Assembly (NCBI RefSeq): GCF_023273875.1
Contig: NZ_CP096882.1
Location: 62,001-126,000, forward strand
From: Pseudarthrobacter sp. SSS035
GTDB taxonomy: Bacteria > Actinomycetota > Actinomycetes > Actinomycetales > Micrococcaceae
Length of the DNA stretch: 64,000 nt
Direction: 5' to 3'
Both the position numbers and the translations under genes were made by a program. The notes beneath the pieces are model-generated. The model did not search any database and was not told the DNA's origin. It saw only the letters and a program-made list of their open reading frames with translations. Of the stretch, positions 55,560-63,435 are shown one piece after another. How positions within the stretch are numbered: the stretch's first letter is position 1; the number at the start of each line of letters is the position of its first letter.

Positions 55560-55916
55560 CTAATGGTGAAGAACGCGGCCCGCACCGGCCGACATATCAG
55601 CTGTCTGCTCATGCCGGCTGTCTTGAAACTCATGCGTTTCGAGAGACAGAGGTTTCAAGACACCGAGTTCCTTCGCTGCTCGGCCGAAGGCGCCGGACAG
55701 CGCCAACGTCGTGACCGTCGCGACCGCACCGCTCACTGCTGCGGTGACGGCGGGGATCCCAATGCCCGCGGCGATGGCGCCAGCTTGCCTGCCTTCTTCA
55801 CGACGTCGCCGGTGTCGGGGGGCCTCCTGCTCGGTCGCGGCGCGCAGGTCCTGAACCGCAGCGAACAGCTCAGCTCGGTCATCGTCGTCGCGTACGTCCT
55901 TTGCGGCGGCCTGCAC
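55560..55916 (-). CDS. Hypothetical protein, probably a truncated relic
   Basis: 118 residues from GTG 55916. The charged, helical N-terminal part (AAAKDVRDDDDRAELFAAVQDL) precedes a hydrophobic stretch (AGAIAAGIGIPAVTAAVSGAVATVTTLAL). The frame stays open upstream to a stop near 55995, so the real N-terminus may be missing. The last 35 residues are encoded across the 44-bp site at 55619, which suggests the C-terminus was replaced by recombination. No family recognised. Confidence 0.4.
   Translation of the reverse strand: MQAAAKDVRDDDDRAELFAAVQDLRAATEQEAPRHRRRREEGRQAGAIAAGIGIPAVTAAVSGAVATVTTLALSGAFGRAAKELGVLKPLSLETHEFQDSRHEQTADMSAGAGRVLHH
55619..55662 (+). repeat. 44-bp recombination-like site, copy C
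   Basis: TGTCTTGAAACT-CATG-CGTTTCGAGAGA, then CAGAGGTTTCAAGACA. Same spacing and orientation as the other three. It lies 183 bp from copy B and inside the 3' part of a hypothetical frame. Confidence 0.75.
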
Positions 55917-56026
55917 GGCGTCGAGGAGCTGGTGGCTCAGCCCAGCGGTCTTAGCGTTGGCTCTGCTCCCGATGGCGGTCGGCCCGTTGGCCGCCTAGAT
56001 CGTGGTGTTGTATTGGACAAAAGCAA

Positions 56027-56057
56027 CAGGTCCGTCTCAGCAAAGGAGACGGACCTG
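56027..56057 (-). terminator. Intrinsic terminator on the minus strand
   Basis: CAGGTCCGTCTC pairs perfectly with GAGACGGACCTG over a 7-base loop. Read on the minus strand it is followed by TTGCTTTTG. It probably ended the secreted-protein gene whose 3' part lies at 56222-56464. The 305-bp stretch 55917-56221 holds nothing else recognised. Confidence 0.75.
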
Positions 56058-56221
56058 TGCGTGACGTCTGCACCTAACTTAGTAAACGGTGGCCGTTTTA
56101 CTCGACAGATCGTTACGAAAAGCGATAGGCGAGGCCTATTACCTCATCATCCTCGCCCGGAAGGGCTGCAAGCGATGCACTGCAAGGGCCGCGAAACTGC
56201 GCGTGACGGTTCCCGCCACGG

Positions 56222-56464
56222 TCAGGCGGGGACGCAATCAAAATCGTCGTTAATGAACTGTATCTGGCCGTTAGCCAAGTGGTAATGCCAGGAGGTAGTG
56301 CACGTCTGCCCGTCCCTGGTGTAGGCAAGGGAACCGCGGTAATGGTTCTCCTGGGGCTCGCCTTTCATGAACAAATCCTGGTAATGATCGGATCCTTCTA
56401 CGGAATAATAGAAGACTCCGTTTACTGTAGTTGAGTATTTGAAGCCCTGAGCGCCACCCATTCG
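56222..56464 (-). pseudogene. 3' fragment of a secreted-protein gene interrupted by IS21 copy 2
   Basis: About 80 residues, GGAQGFKYSTTVNGVFYYSVEG to FINDDFDCVPA. The ending GQTCTTSWHYHLANGQIQF...C fits the C-terminal part of small secreted actinobacterial proteins. There is no start signal of its own; the IS end abuts it. The 5' part is probably at 58973-59246. The two do not rejoin in frame by simple removal of the IS, so an extra indel or rearrangement is implied. Confidence 0.55.
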
Positions 56465-56544
56465 TGCGGTTGAGCGCCGGGGATCGTGCCAGAGAGCGCC
56501 AGCAGTCGCGTGGCTTGGCGCCGCTGACGCTCTCTGTCACAGGA

Positions 56545-57294
56545 TTAGGCGCTCACGAGTGCTGCGTGTTCGCGCATGTTGTAGTTGCCGGTCTCGACCC
56601 AGATCGTGTTGTGGATGATCCGGTCCATGATCGCGTCCGCATGGACGCCGGAGCCGAGCCGCTGGTGCCAGTCCTTCTGCAAATACTGAGTGCAGAACAC
56701 TGTTGAGGTCTCGCCGTAGCGGCGCTCCATCAGTTCCAGCAGCATGCCTCGCATCGGTTCCGTGGGTCGATCCAGGAGCCACTCGTCGATGACCAGCAGC
56801 GTGAATGCCGCATACTTTCGCAGGAATTTACCGGAACCGCCGGGCCTGTCTTGCGCGGCGACCCATTCTTCCTCGAGGTCTGGCATACGGACGTAATGTG
56901 CGCGGATTCGGTGCTCGCAGGCGCGTTTGGCGACCGCGCATCCCAGATACGACTTCCCCGACCCAGTGAACCCCTGCAAGACGACGTTCTGCTGCCTGCC
57001 CACGAACGAGCAGGTGCCCAGCTGGGTCAGCAGCTGCCGGTCAAGACCGCGCTCGTCGAGAAGATCGATGCGACGCAAATCCGCGTTCGGATAACGCAGT
57101 CCTGCCCGCCGGATCAAGCCGGCCACCTTGGAATGCGTAAACGACGAATAGGCGTCATCGACGACCAGCCGGACACGATCCTCGAACGGCAAGCTGATAC
57201 TCAGCCTCTCGTCTTGGGTATCGATGGCCTCCAGCAACTCGCCCGCGTTCATCTCGCGCAGCTTGCGTTTGGTCTCCGCATCCAGGCGGCTCAT
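56545..57294 (-). CDS. istB: IS21 helper ATPase IstB
   Basis: 249 residues, MSRLDAETKRKLREMNAGELLEAI, with Walker A GFTGSGKSYLGCA and Walker B TLLVIDEWLL. It overlaps istA by 4 bases. Low similarity to the IstB of copy 1 marks a separate IS21 lineage. Confidence 0.94.
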   Translation of the reverse strand: MSRLDAETKRKLREMNAGELLEAIDTQDERLSISLPFEDRVRLVVDDAYSSFTHSKVAGLIRRAGLRYPNADLRRIDLLDERGLDRQLLTQLGTCSFVGRQQNVVLQGFTGSGKSYLGCAVAKRACEHRIRAHYVRMPDLEEEWVAAQDRPGGSGKFLRKYAAFTLLVIDEWLLDRPTEPMRGMLLELMERRYGETSTVFCTQYLQKDWHQRLGSGVHADAIMDRIIHNTIWVETGNYNMREHAALVSA

Positions 57295-58847
57295 CGAGCC
57301 CCTCCGGCGTAGTAGGCGCCGCCCCGCACGTATCCGCCATCGTCTCCCTCCGGCTCATCAGGGACGATCCCGGTTTTGTCCTGCCCGGTATCCAGGATCG
57401 GCCGCAGGTGGGCGTAGCGGGGCGATCGTATCGACCCCCGCAGCGCGAGCTGGCTGGCCGCTTCCACCCGGGCCGGGGAGAACCGGCGGGACAGGCGCAG
57501 CACCGCCAGCGCGGGGTCGTAGCCGGCCTCCTCGACCCGCACGGACTCGAAGATCTTGCTGATCACCGTCACGGTTGCCGGGCCCATCCGCAACGCCCAT
57601 TCATCGATCCGGGCCCGGTCCCACGCCTGCCAGCTGCGACCCTCCGGAAGGTCCGCCTCGTTCGTCTGATGCTGGTTCGCCGTCGTCGCTGGCAGCAGCA
57701 GGTGGCTGGTGAGGCGCTCATCGCTGCGATAGATCTCCAGCATGGTCTCCGTGACACGAAGATCAACATTCGAGCCGATGTGCGCGAACGGCACGGAGTA
57801 AAAGTTCTTCGCCCAGACCACGTGGCCGTTGCGCCCAACTTTGCGCCCATAGGTCCAGGTGCTGATCTCGAACGCCACCGCCGGCAGCGGTTGCAACACC
57901 GGCTTCTCCTCGGCGGTGAACACGCTCAGCCGGGAGCCCTCCCGCTTCTGGAACGGCTGCCTGTTATAGGCATCGATCTGCTCCCGAATCCGTCTCCGCA
58001 ACTGCGCCAGGCTCGTGAACACCTCTTTCCTCAACCCGGCAATCACCCAGGTGGCGACGTGCGAGACAGTGTTTTCCACGCTCGCCTTGTCCTTCGGGTG
58101 CCTCACTCGGCCCGGTAGTACCGCCGCTGAATAATGCGCCGCCATCTCCCGATACGCGTCATTGAGCACGACCTCGCCCTCGCGCGGATGAGAGATCACC
58201 CCGGTCTTGAGATTGTCGGGCACGAGCCGCGGGACCGTGCCGCCGAAGAACGCGAACATCTCCGCATGCGCGCGCAGCCACGAATCCTGCCGCATATCCA
58301 GGCACGCCTCCACGAACGCATACCTGCTGAACGGCAGACACGCGACGAACAAATACACCTTCGAGACCTCTCCCGTTGCCGGATCGACCAGCTGCATCGT
58401 CGGCCCAGACCAGTCGACCTCGATGCTGCGGCCAGCCTTGTGGCCGACCCGGGACGAGGCGCCAGTGACCATCGCGTGATCGCCATAAAGCCTGCAGAAC
58501 CGGTCATAACTCATCGACGCTTGCCCCGCCCGACCGGATGCGTCGACGTACTCCTGGTGCAGCAGCTTCAACGTCACCCCAACCCTGGCCAGCTCCCGGT
58601 GCACCTGGCCCCAATCCGGCTGCATAAACACGCTCTCGCGCACCCCGCGGCCGGGAAATAGCGCCAGATAAACCTCACCATCAGACAAATCAGCAACGTC
58701 ATCCCAGCCGAGCCCTGCCCGATCAGCAGCCTCGATCACCGCCTGAACGCTGTGCCGAGACATGCCCTGAGCAGACGAGATAGCCCTGCCCGATAGGCCT
58801 TGATTGCGAAACTGCAAAACCAGTTTCGCCTTGATCTTCCGTACCAT
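57291..58847 (-). CDS. istA: IS21 transposase IstA
   Basis: 518 residues from ATG 58847 (MVRKIKAKLVLQFRNQGLSGRAIS). DDE triad in SIEVDWSGP, RLVPDNLKTG and KASVENTVSH. The C-terminal WAKNFYSVPFAHIG region is a typical IstA barrel. An upstream in-frame start would add seven residues. Confidence 0.95.
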   Translation of the reverse strand: MVRKIKAKLVLQFRNQGLSGRAISSAQGMSRHSVQAVIEAADRAGLGWDDVADLSDGEVYLALFPGRGVRESVFMQPDWGQVHRELARVGVTLKLLHQEYVDASGRAGQASMSYDRFCRLYGDHAMVTGASSRVGHKAGRSIEVDWSGPTMQLVDPATGEVSKVYLFVACLPFSRYAFVEACLDMRQDSWLRAHAEMFAFFGGTVPRLVPDNLKTGVISHPREGEVVLNDAYREMAAHYSAAVLPGRVRHPKDKASVENTVSHVATWVIAGLRKEVFTSLAQLRRRIREQIDAYNRQPFQKREGSRLSVFTAEEKPVLQPLPAVAFEISTWTYGRKVGRNGHVVWAKNFYSVPFAHIGSNVDLRVTETMLEIYRSDERLTSHLLLPATTANQHQTNEADLPEGRSWQAWDRARIDEWALRMGPATVTVISKIFESVRVEEAGYDPALAVLRLSRRFSPARVEAASQLALRGSIRSPRYAHLRPILDTGQDKTGIVPDEPEGDDGGYVRGGAYYAGGAR

Positions 58848-58972
58848 TGCCGGTAATCCTTCCGCCACGTGGCCCTCACGTGGTGGAAGGAGCCTTACAG
58901 ATGGCGCTCACCCACACCGACACTGGCGCTCACCCACGCCAATCGGGATTCCGACCACGGCGCTCACCCGCA

Positions 58973-59246
58973 CCACCTCTGGACCCCCTGAAGGCCAATA
59001 TTCAGTAGTGGTGTAGACGTACTTGGCATTGATCTCATACAGCGTGTTCCCACTAGGGGTCTGGACGACGTTGTACTGAGCGCGCCCATCGCGACAAACT
59101 TGAAAAACTCCGCGATCTATACAAAAATTATCCACGTACGTCTGCCCGCCGCTGCTGCTCGCGGCCGGTGCTGGTGCAGCACTAAGCGCCAAAACTACAC
59201 AAGCGGCAAATGCTGAACTAAGAAATTTAGACACACTTATAGTCAT
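58973..59246 (-). pseudogene. 5' fragment of a secreted-protein gene interrupted by IS21 copy 2
   Basis: Starts MTISVSKFLSSAFAACVVLALSA behind GGAGATCG, with a signal peptide cleaved near APAPAASS. The mature part has FCIDRGVFQVCRDGRAQYNVVQTPSGNTLYEINAKY and breaks at the IS end after about 91 residues. The natural continuation is probably the 56222-56464 piece, giving a product of about 170 residues. Function unknown. Confidence 0.6.
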
Positions 59247-59465
59247 GATCGATCTCCGATGAACACTGTTTATTCGACATAAACGAGTAAACGACAACTG
59301 CCGGACCAAATGTCTTTCTGGCAGTCTTCCCTACGGGCTGGACGCCCTAACACGGAAAGCTCCCCCAGTGGGGTCCTTCACATTCACATTTATGTGTTCA
59401 CCGCCGGAGGAGCAGTGGAGACCATGACGATATGTGCTCAGCGCACTGTGACTGTTAGCGGAGAG

Positions 59466-59494
59466 TGGCGGTTAAATCGCAGTTCAAGATGGCG
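59466..59494 (+). repeat. 29-bp inverted repeat, left copy
   Basis: Identical over 29 bp to the reverse complement of 62295-62323 (TGGCGGTTAAATCGC... through to ...TTCAAGATGGCG). It is part of the IS-like end at 59447. Confidence 0.85.
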
Positions 59495-59499
59495 CAGCA

Positions 59500-59527
59500 T
59501 GTCTTGAAACCTGACTGTTTACCCCAG
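59500..59527 (+). repeat. Degenerate half of the 44-bp site, possible copy D
   Basis: TGTCTTGAAAC is an exact first half-site, but the next arm (GTTTACCCCAGA) is poor and the third half-site is absent. It lies 5 bp after the 29-bp repeat. Confidence 0.3.
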
Positions 59528-60103
59528 ACGACCTAGGAAACAAGGTTGTGGACCGGCAACCCCTCGGCACCGCCGAGGCGGCAAACTCCACCACGAGCCC
59601 TAAGTGAAAGGCAATATATGGAACACCTTGCTCTCACCCCTCCTGCGATGTCAACGGTGTGCTTTTTCACTCCTCAAAGATGCCCGTGTAGCCGAAATTG
59701 AAGAATCACTTGAAGAATGCCAGTCCTCGGATCGGCCCTAGCTGGGCGCCGGCGGAAAAATCACCCAAATAGTCTTTCAAGATGGCCGCAAAATTACCGC
59801 GGGGAAGGGGTCCTGCTTACCTTGGAATCCAGCTAAAACCGCCAAATCGAGCTGTGAAAACACCGCCATGCCGAACTAACAGTCACACCCGGGCTTCCTG
59901 TTGATCTTGAAGCGCGCCTGTAGTGGGGGCCGCTCGGGCGACCAACGAGCCTCTTGGCAGTGCGACCAGCACGACCGAGATGCTGGGACGTGAGCGTGGG
60001 TCGTAGGGCCGCAGAGACCGCGGCCCTACAGCGTGGATTGCAGTTCGAGGTCAGACGGTTGACTTGCCTGGAGCTGCTGGAGGTCACTCCGCCAGTGTCA
60101 CTG

Positions 60104-60598
60104 CTAGGGGGCAGCGAGGGCGGGGCACAGGTTTTGCTGTTTACCGGAAAGACTCTGGAACGTCGAGTTGCCCGCCGGGTCGTTAGTGATGACGGCATTG
60201 CCCGTGTACAAGATCGTCCGAGCACCGCCGGTGTCTGTATTGAAGAAGACGAACACGTTTTGACCCGTCAGTTTGAATGTTGTCGAACCGTCAGGTGCCA
60301 CCGTCTTGGTTGTGACCGACCCGTATGTCGGAACTTCGATCGACTTGCCTGTCGACTCATTGGTCAGAGTAAGGATGAAGCCATCACCGCCAGTCACTGA
60401 ACGCGTAAAGCCGTTCTTGGTCTTGACAACCCTGGTGATCTGATTCCCGCCAGTCCCGCTCACGGAAATTTCAAACTCGGGGCACCCGGGCAGGTCTGTA
60501 ATCGGTCCGAAATCGGACGCCCAAGCCGGTTGCGAGGCAGCGAGCATCAGCGCTGCCAACATTCCCGCTGGCGCGAGGCGCCGCATTCTTGTATTCAT
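60104..60598 (-). CDS. Secreted hypothetical protein
   Basis: 164 residues, MNTRMRRLAPAGMLAALMLAA, signal peptide cleaved near QPAWAS. The mature domain is beta-rich (CPEFEISVSGTGG, GFILTLTNESTGKSIEV, DGSTTFKLTGQNVFVFFNTD), with two Cys. It is a type common among small secreted actinobacterial proteins of unknown role. GGAGATGAACC precedes the ATG, and the ATG overlaps the stop of a short leader frame. Confidence 0.7.
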   Translation of the reverse strand: MNTRMRRLAPAGMLAALMLAASQPAWASDFGPITDLPGCPEFEISVSGTGGNQITRVVKTKNGFTRSVTGGDGFILTLTNESTGKSIEVPTYGSVTTKTVAPDGSTTFKLTGQNVFVFFNTDTGGARTILYTGNAVITNDPAGNSTFQSLSGKQQNLCPALAAP

Positions 60599-60660
60599 TG
60601 GTTCATCTCCATTGCTGCGAAGCTGCAAAGCTCCATTGCTGCGAAGCTGCAAAGCTTCAT
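60595..60660 (-). CDS. Possible 21-residue leader peptide built from a 24-bp repeat
   Basis: A short frame starting ATG 60660 reads MKLCSFAA, MELCSFAA, MEMNQ and stops at a TGA that overlaps the ATG of the secreted-protein gene (ATGA). The two repeats each bring their own ATG. Coupling is plausible; expression is unproven. Confidence 0.3.
   Translation of the reverse strand: MKLCSFAAMELCSFAAMEMNQ
60610..60657. repeat. 24-bp tandem repeat, two copies
   Basis: CATTGCTGCGAAGCTGCAAA+GCTC at 60610-60633 and the same with a final T at 60634-60657, then CATTGG. It lies in the 5' leader of the secreted-protein gene. Confidence 0.9.
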
Positions 60661-60917
60661 TGGTGACGTGCCACCACGGAGCGGAGGAGACCGCACGCCG
60701 GATACAGTACGGGTCATGCCCTGACTGCTGCCCGCAATTGGGGCGGCGGATAACATCAGGTCCTCGGCCGGAACGGCGGAATCCCTGCTACCACCCAGAA
60801 TATTTAACAGGGGCAATTGGTCCCATACGCACTCTTACGTACATCGGATCAGCCGCAGCTCCTGCGAGGGAAGCATTTCCTGTGTCGCCACAGCACACTT
60901 GCGTCTACAATTCAGGC

Positions 60918-61796
60918 GTGGAGCGTAATGACGCGCAGTACCGCACATGGCTGGAGCTCGTTGGAGAAATCCTTCAGCAGCCGCTGGGACTGTCCTTGCG
61001 CCATGAGGAGCAGCTCCTGGAGCTCCTTAATCAGTCTTTTAACGGTGCGTGCTCCGCGCGAAACCGTGTGGGGCATGAATGGGAGAATCACCTCCTTGAT
61101 TGCTGGCCCCGAAATTTCATCCCCGGCGAGCCGCCTGGAGGCTATGACTTCAGACAACAACCGCTGCTGCGTTGGTACGCGTTTACGGGTCAGATGGGAC
61201 CACAGTCCTTCGCGCGGGTTCCTGACGCTCTGGCCGGCAAAAGGCTAAAACAGGCCTGGGAGGAGATGGCCCACCCCTGGAACGTGGACCAGCAGTTGTG
61301 CATACCTTTGCAAATAGGCGGAGGCGACTTTAACTCCTACGTTATCCAACGACCTGACCGTGACTTCACGGAACAAGAGCTTGATTTGGCCAGACTGCTG
61401 CAACCAATCCTGACCGGCCTTACTCTCCACCTTGGGCTTGCGCCTACCAATGCCAAGGCTCCCATCCAGAGCTCCACAGGCGGTTTGACGATTCGCGAGA
61501 TGGCGATCTTGACCTTACTGAGCATGGGCCTGACCGCAGAGAGCCTGGCGCGGCGGCTCAACATCTCGCCCCGCACCGCTGGAAAACATCTGGAACACAT
61601 TTACCGCAAGCTGGACGTATGCGACCGCCTGATGGCAGTTCAAAGGGCATATGAGCTCGGATTATTGAAACCAGCGCCTGCCACTTTTCTGCAGAATCAA
61701 CACCCCGAAGTCGAGACAGGCACCACGAGGACGGCGAATAGGTGGTGGCCCACCGGCATGGGGACACCGTCTTCGGGTGACAGGTTGGGCCGCTAG
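60918..61796 (+). CDS. LuxR-family transcriptional regulator
   Basis: 292 residues from GTG 60918 (VERNDAQYRTWLELVGEIL). The N-terminal 190 residues look like a GAF/PAS-type sensor (IPLQIGGGDFNSYVIQRPDRDFTEQELDLARLLQP). The C-terminal helix-turn-helix (LTIREMAILTLLSMGLTAESLARRLNISPRTAGKHLEHIYRKLDV) is a clear LuxR/NarL DNA-binding domain with GLT-x-ES-ARRL and T-x-KHL. The ligand is unknown. The ribosome site is weak, so the start is provisional. Its stop overlaps the convergent GIY-YIG gene end by 4 bases. Confidence 0.85.
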   Translation: MERNDAQYRTWLELVGEILQQPLGLSLRHEEQLLELLNQSFNGACSARNRVGHEWENHLLDCWPRNFIPGEPPGGYDFRQQPLLRWYAFTGQMGPQSFARVPDALAGKRLKQAWEEMAHPWNVDQQLCIPLQIGGGDFNSYVIQRPDRDFTEQELDLARLLQPILTGLTLHLGLAPTNAKAPIQSSTGGLTIREMAILTLLSMGLTAESLARRLNISPRTAGKHLEHIYRKLDVCDRLMAVQRAYELGLLKPAPATFLQNQHPEVETGTTRTANRWWPTGMGTPSSGDRLGR

Positions 61797-62341
61797 TTCA
61801 GGTTCATGCCGAACTGCCGAGTGAGCAGTGCCCGTTTGAAATGGGTCTCAGCTGCATCGACCTGCGCGGCCGGCGCGCTCGGCGAGAAGACCTGCAGGAT
61901 GCTGAACTGGAAGTGCTGCCGGTGCCGGGCGTCGGCCAGCTCCCGGAGCGCGACGTTGCCGCCGTGGCCATTCCTGGCATACTCGCTCCAGCCGCCAAAG
62001 AAGCGCTCGGCGCCGTCGGCCTTCCCCACGTACAGCCTGCCGTTACTGGTGTCGGCGATGAGGTAGATGCCCTGCACGGAGCTGAGGGCCGTCCGCCACT
62101 GCCCGTAGCGGTCGTCGGTGATGACCGCCTGGAGCTCGTCGAAGCTAACAAGGAGCGAATCAAATCCCGGGAACGCCACGCTGGACGGGTCGGACTGGCG
62201 CCGAAGGCACCACCTGCGAGAAACGATTTCATTGACCGGCAAGTCCGACGACTGGAGCGTCGACCGACCGAAGACGCCAACGGAACCTCGAAACCGCCAT
62301 CTTGAACTGCGATTTAACCGCCATTTTCGGTTAACAGTCAC
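61793..62341 (-). pseudogene. GIY-YIG nuclease-family protein, 5'-truncated
   Basis: The C-terminal 120 residues contain the GIY-YIG module (VQGIYLIADTSNGRLYVGKADGAERFFGGWSEYARNGHGGN) and the conserved ending HFQFSILQVFSPS...RQFGMNLN. Related proteins carry an additional N-terminal region. Here the first 20 or so codons (MTVNRKWRLNRSSRWRF) are encoded by the IS-like terminal repeat, so the natural start seems lost. The family cleaves DNA in some members; whether this copy is active is doubtful. Confidence 0.65.
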
Positions 62342-62342
62342 A
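62295..62342 (-). repeat. IS-like terminal sequence with 29-bp inverted repeat, right copy
   Basis: On the minus strand it begins TGTGACTGTTAACCGAAAA and runs into the 29 bp shared with 59466-59494. A further GTGACTGTTAA lies just outside at 62349-62359. It bounds the segment 59447-62342 on the right. Confidence 0.75.
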
Positions 62343-62388
62343 GCTCAATTAACAGTCACGAGCCAGTTCACGGATAACCGCAACATCG

Positions 62389-62432
62389 TGTCTCACAGGC
62401 CTAGGGTTTCAAGGCGCAGAGGTTTTGAGACA
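62389..62432 (+). repeat. 44-bp recombination-like site, copy E
   Basis: TGTCTCACAGGC-CTAG-GGTTTCAAGGCG, then CAGAGGTTTTGAGACA. Same orientation and spacing as copies A to C. The gap 62433-62634 holds no other recognised feature. Confidence 0.72.
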
Positions 62433-62634
62433 CTAAGTCTGCTGGGGGGCGCACCCTTTGCGCCTTCGGGGCTTCGAGCTTCCGGCGGAGGGAACAATAG
62501 AGCCATGCCACACGCTAATCTGCGCATTTTTCTTGGGGACCGCGAGGGGCGCCCGGCTCCGAGGATGGGGCGGCGGCGGGAGATGCCGGCATATAGGGCA
62601 TTTGAGCTCACGGCCTAACTTTCGGGTTCAAGCC

Positions 62635-63435
62635 TCATTCTGCCTTCGACGACGCTGGGTAGAGGAAGACGTCCACGGAGTCGCCGCGGTAGTGGAACCG
62701 GACGATGCTCCCATTCGGGAGGTCTTCCATGCCGTCGTCGGCCGAAAGGGAGTCGCCGCCGATGTCTGCAAAAAGATCGACCCCGGGCGGCACGCAATTG
62801 GCGCCGTCTACAAAGGGACCGGAACGACTGATGAGCATGAAGCACCGGTAGCCCCGTCCGTCCACGAAGAACCAGGGTTCGACTCCCCGATACTGCTGAT
62901 AGCCGCGGAAGCTGGATTGGCCGGCAGCTTCCCCCCAAGGGAATTCCAGCGTTGACAGGAATTCCAGCATTGAGAGAACGACGACGTCTGCCTCGTCTGC
63001 GACTGGATGCAAAGTGGCATCGGGATGCGGTCTTACGATCCATGCCACGGTGAACACACCGGCAAGAAAGACTGCCAGCGCGCCGGCAATAAATGAGTAA
63101 CGGCGGACTCGTGTTGCCGTGAGCCGACGCCAGATCGACGACGTCGGTCCAATCCTGGACTCCGCCACGATGCTGGTTGTCGAGTCCGGCCATTCGTCAA
63201 CGATCCTGGTCCAGGTGGGGTGAGCAACTGACCCGGAACCCGGGGCTGCAGCGGGTGCTGTGACGTCGGTGCCTGGTGTGGCGGCGCGGGGACTCGCGGT
63301 GCGTGCCGCCTCCAGTTCCGCCAGTCTTGCCAGCGCTGCGGGGTCGGACTGGATATCCGGATGCGGACCGTATGCCCTCCTGCGGAGCTCGTCCAGCTCG
63401 CGCTCAGCATCGGACCGGGATGAGGATGGGTCCAT
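62635..63435 (-). CDS. Membrane-anchored hypothetical protein (first of tandem paralogues)
   Basis: 266 residues. A charged, Ala/Pro-rich cytosolic N-terminus (about 110 residues), one membrane helix (YSFIAGALAVFLAGVFTVAWIV) and an extracytoplasmic domain with HPDATLHP, FRGYQQYRGVEPW and a Cys pair (YRCFML, ANCVPPG). ATG 63435 shares one base with the upstream stop (TGATG), so the two genes are coupled. The outer domain is clearly related to the neighbour's. Function unknown. Confidence 0.75.
   Translation of the reverse strand: MDPSSSRSDAERELDELRRRAYGPHPDIQSDPAALARLAELEAARTASPRAATPGTDVTAPAAAPGSGSVAHPTWTRIVDEWPDSTTSIVAESRIGPTSSIWRRLTATRVRRYSFIAGALAVFLAGVFTVAWIVRPHPDATLHPVADEADVVVLSMLEFLSTLEFPWGEAAGQSSFRGYQQYRGVEPWFFVDGRGYRCFMLISRSGPFVDGANCVPPGVDLFADIGGDSLSADDGMEDLPNGSIVRFHYRGDSVDVFLYPASSKAE

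Larger units (their letters stand above)
56465..58972 (-). mobile_element. IS21-family insertion sequence, copy 2 (different subgroup)
   Basis: 2508 bp between inverted ends TGCGGTTGAGCGCCG (left) and TGCGGGTGAGCGCCG (right, minus strand). Internal GTGAGCGCC repeats occur three times at the right and in degenerate form at the left. It carries istA and istB in minus orientation. No matching target duplication was found (left flank CCATTCG, right flank CCACCTC), so the flanks may have been rearranged. Confidence 0.88.
59447..59887. mobile_element. 441-bp transposase-less element or relic between inverted IS-like ends
   Basis: Left end TGTGACTGTTAGCGGAGAG (plus strand) and right end TGTGACTGTTAGTTCGGCA (minus strand), both followed by TGGCGGT and further GGCGGTT repeats. 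The interior has a possible 45-codon frame (59604-59741, GTG start, RCQRC motif, Glu-rich tail) and a second coding-like stretch (GKITQIVFQDGRK, 59752-59877), neither identified. No target duplication seen. With the flanking sequence it accounts for most of the gap 59247-60103. Confidence 0.45.

Noticed and set aside
56465..58972. A 5-bp CCACC target duplication for IS21 copy 2
   Set aside because: CCACC occurs right at the right end but six bases away from the left end, and using it does not restore the interrupted reading frame.
51491..62432. XerCD dif or pdif modules as an explanation of the 44-bp sites
   Set aside because: The arms (TGTCTCGAAAC) do not resemble dif arms (such as TTATGTTAAAT), and a third half-site is present, which dif lacks.
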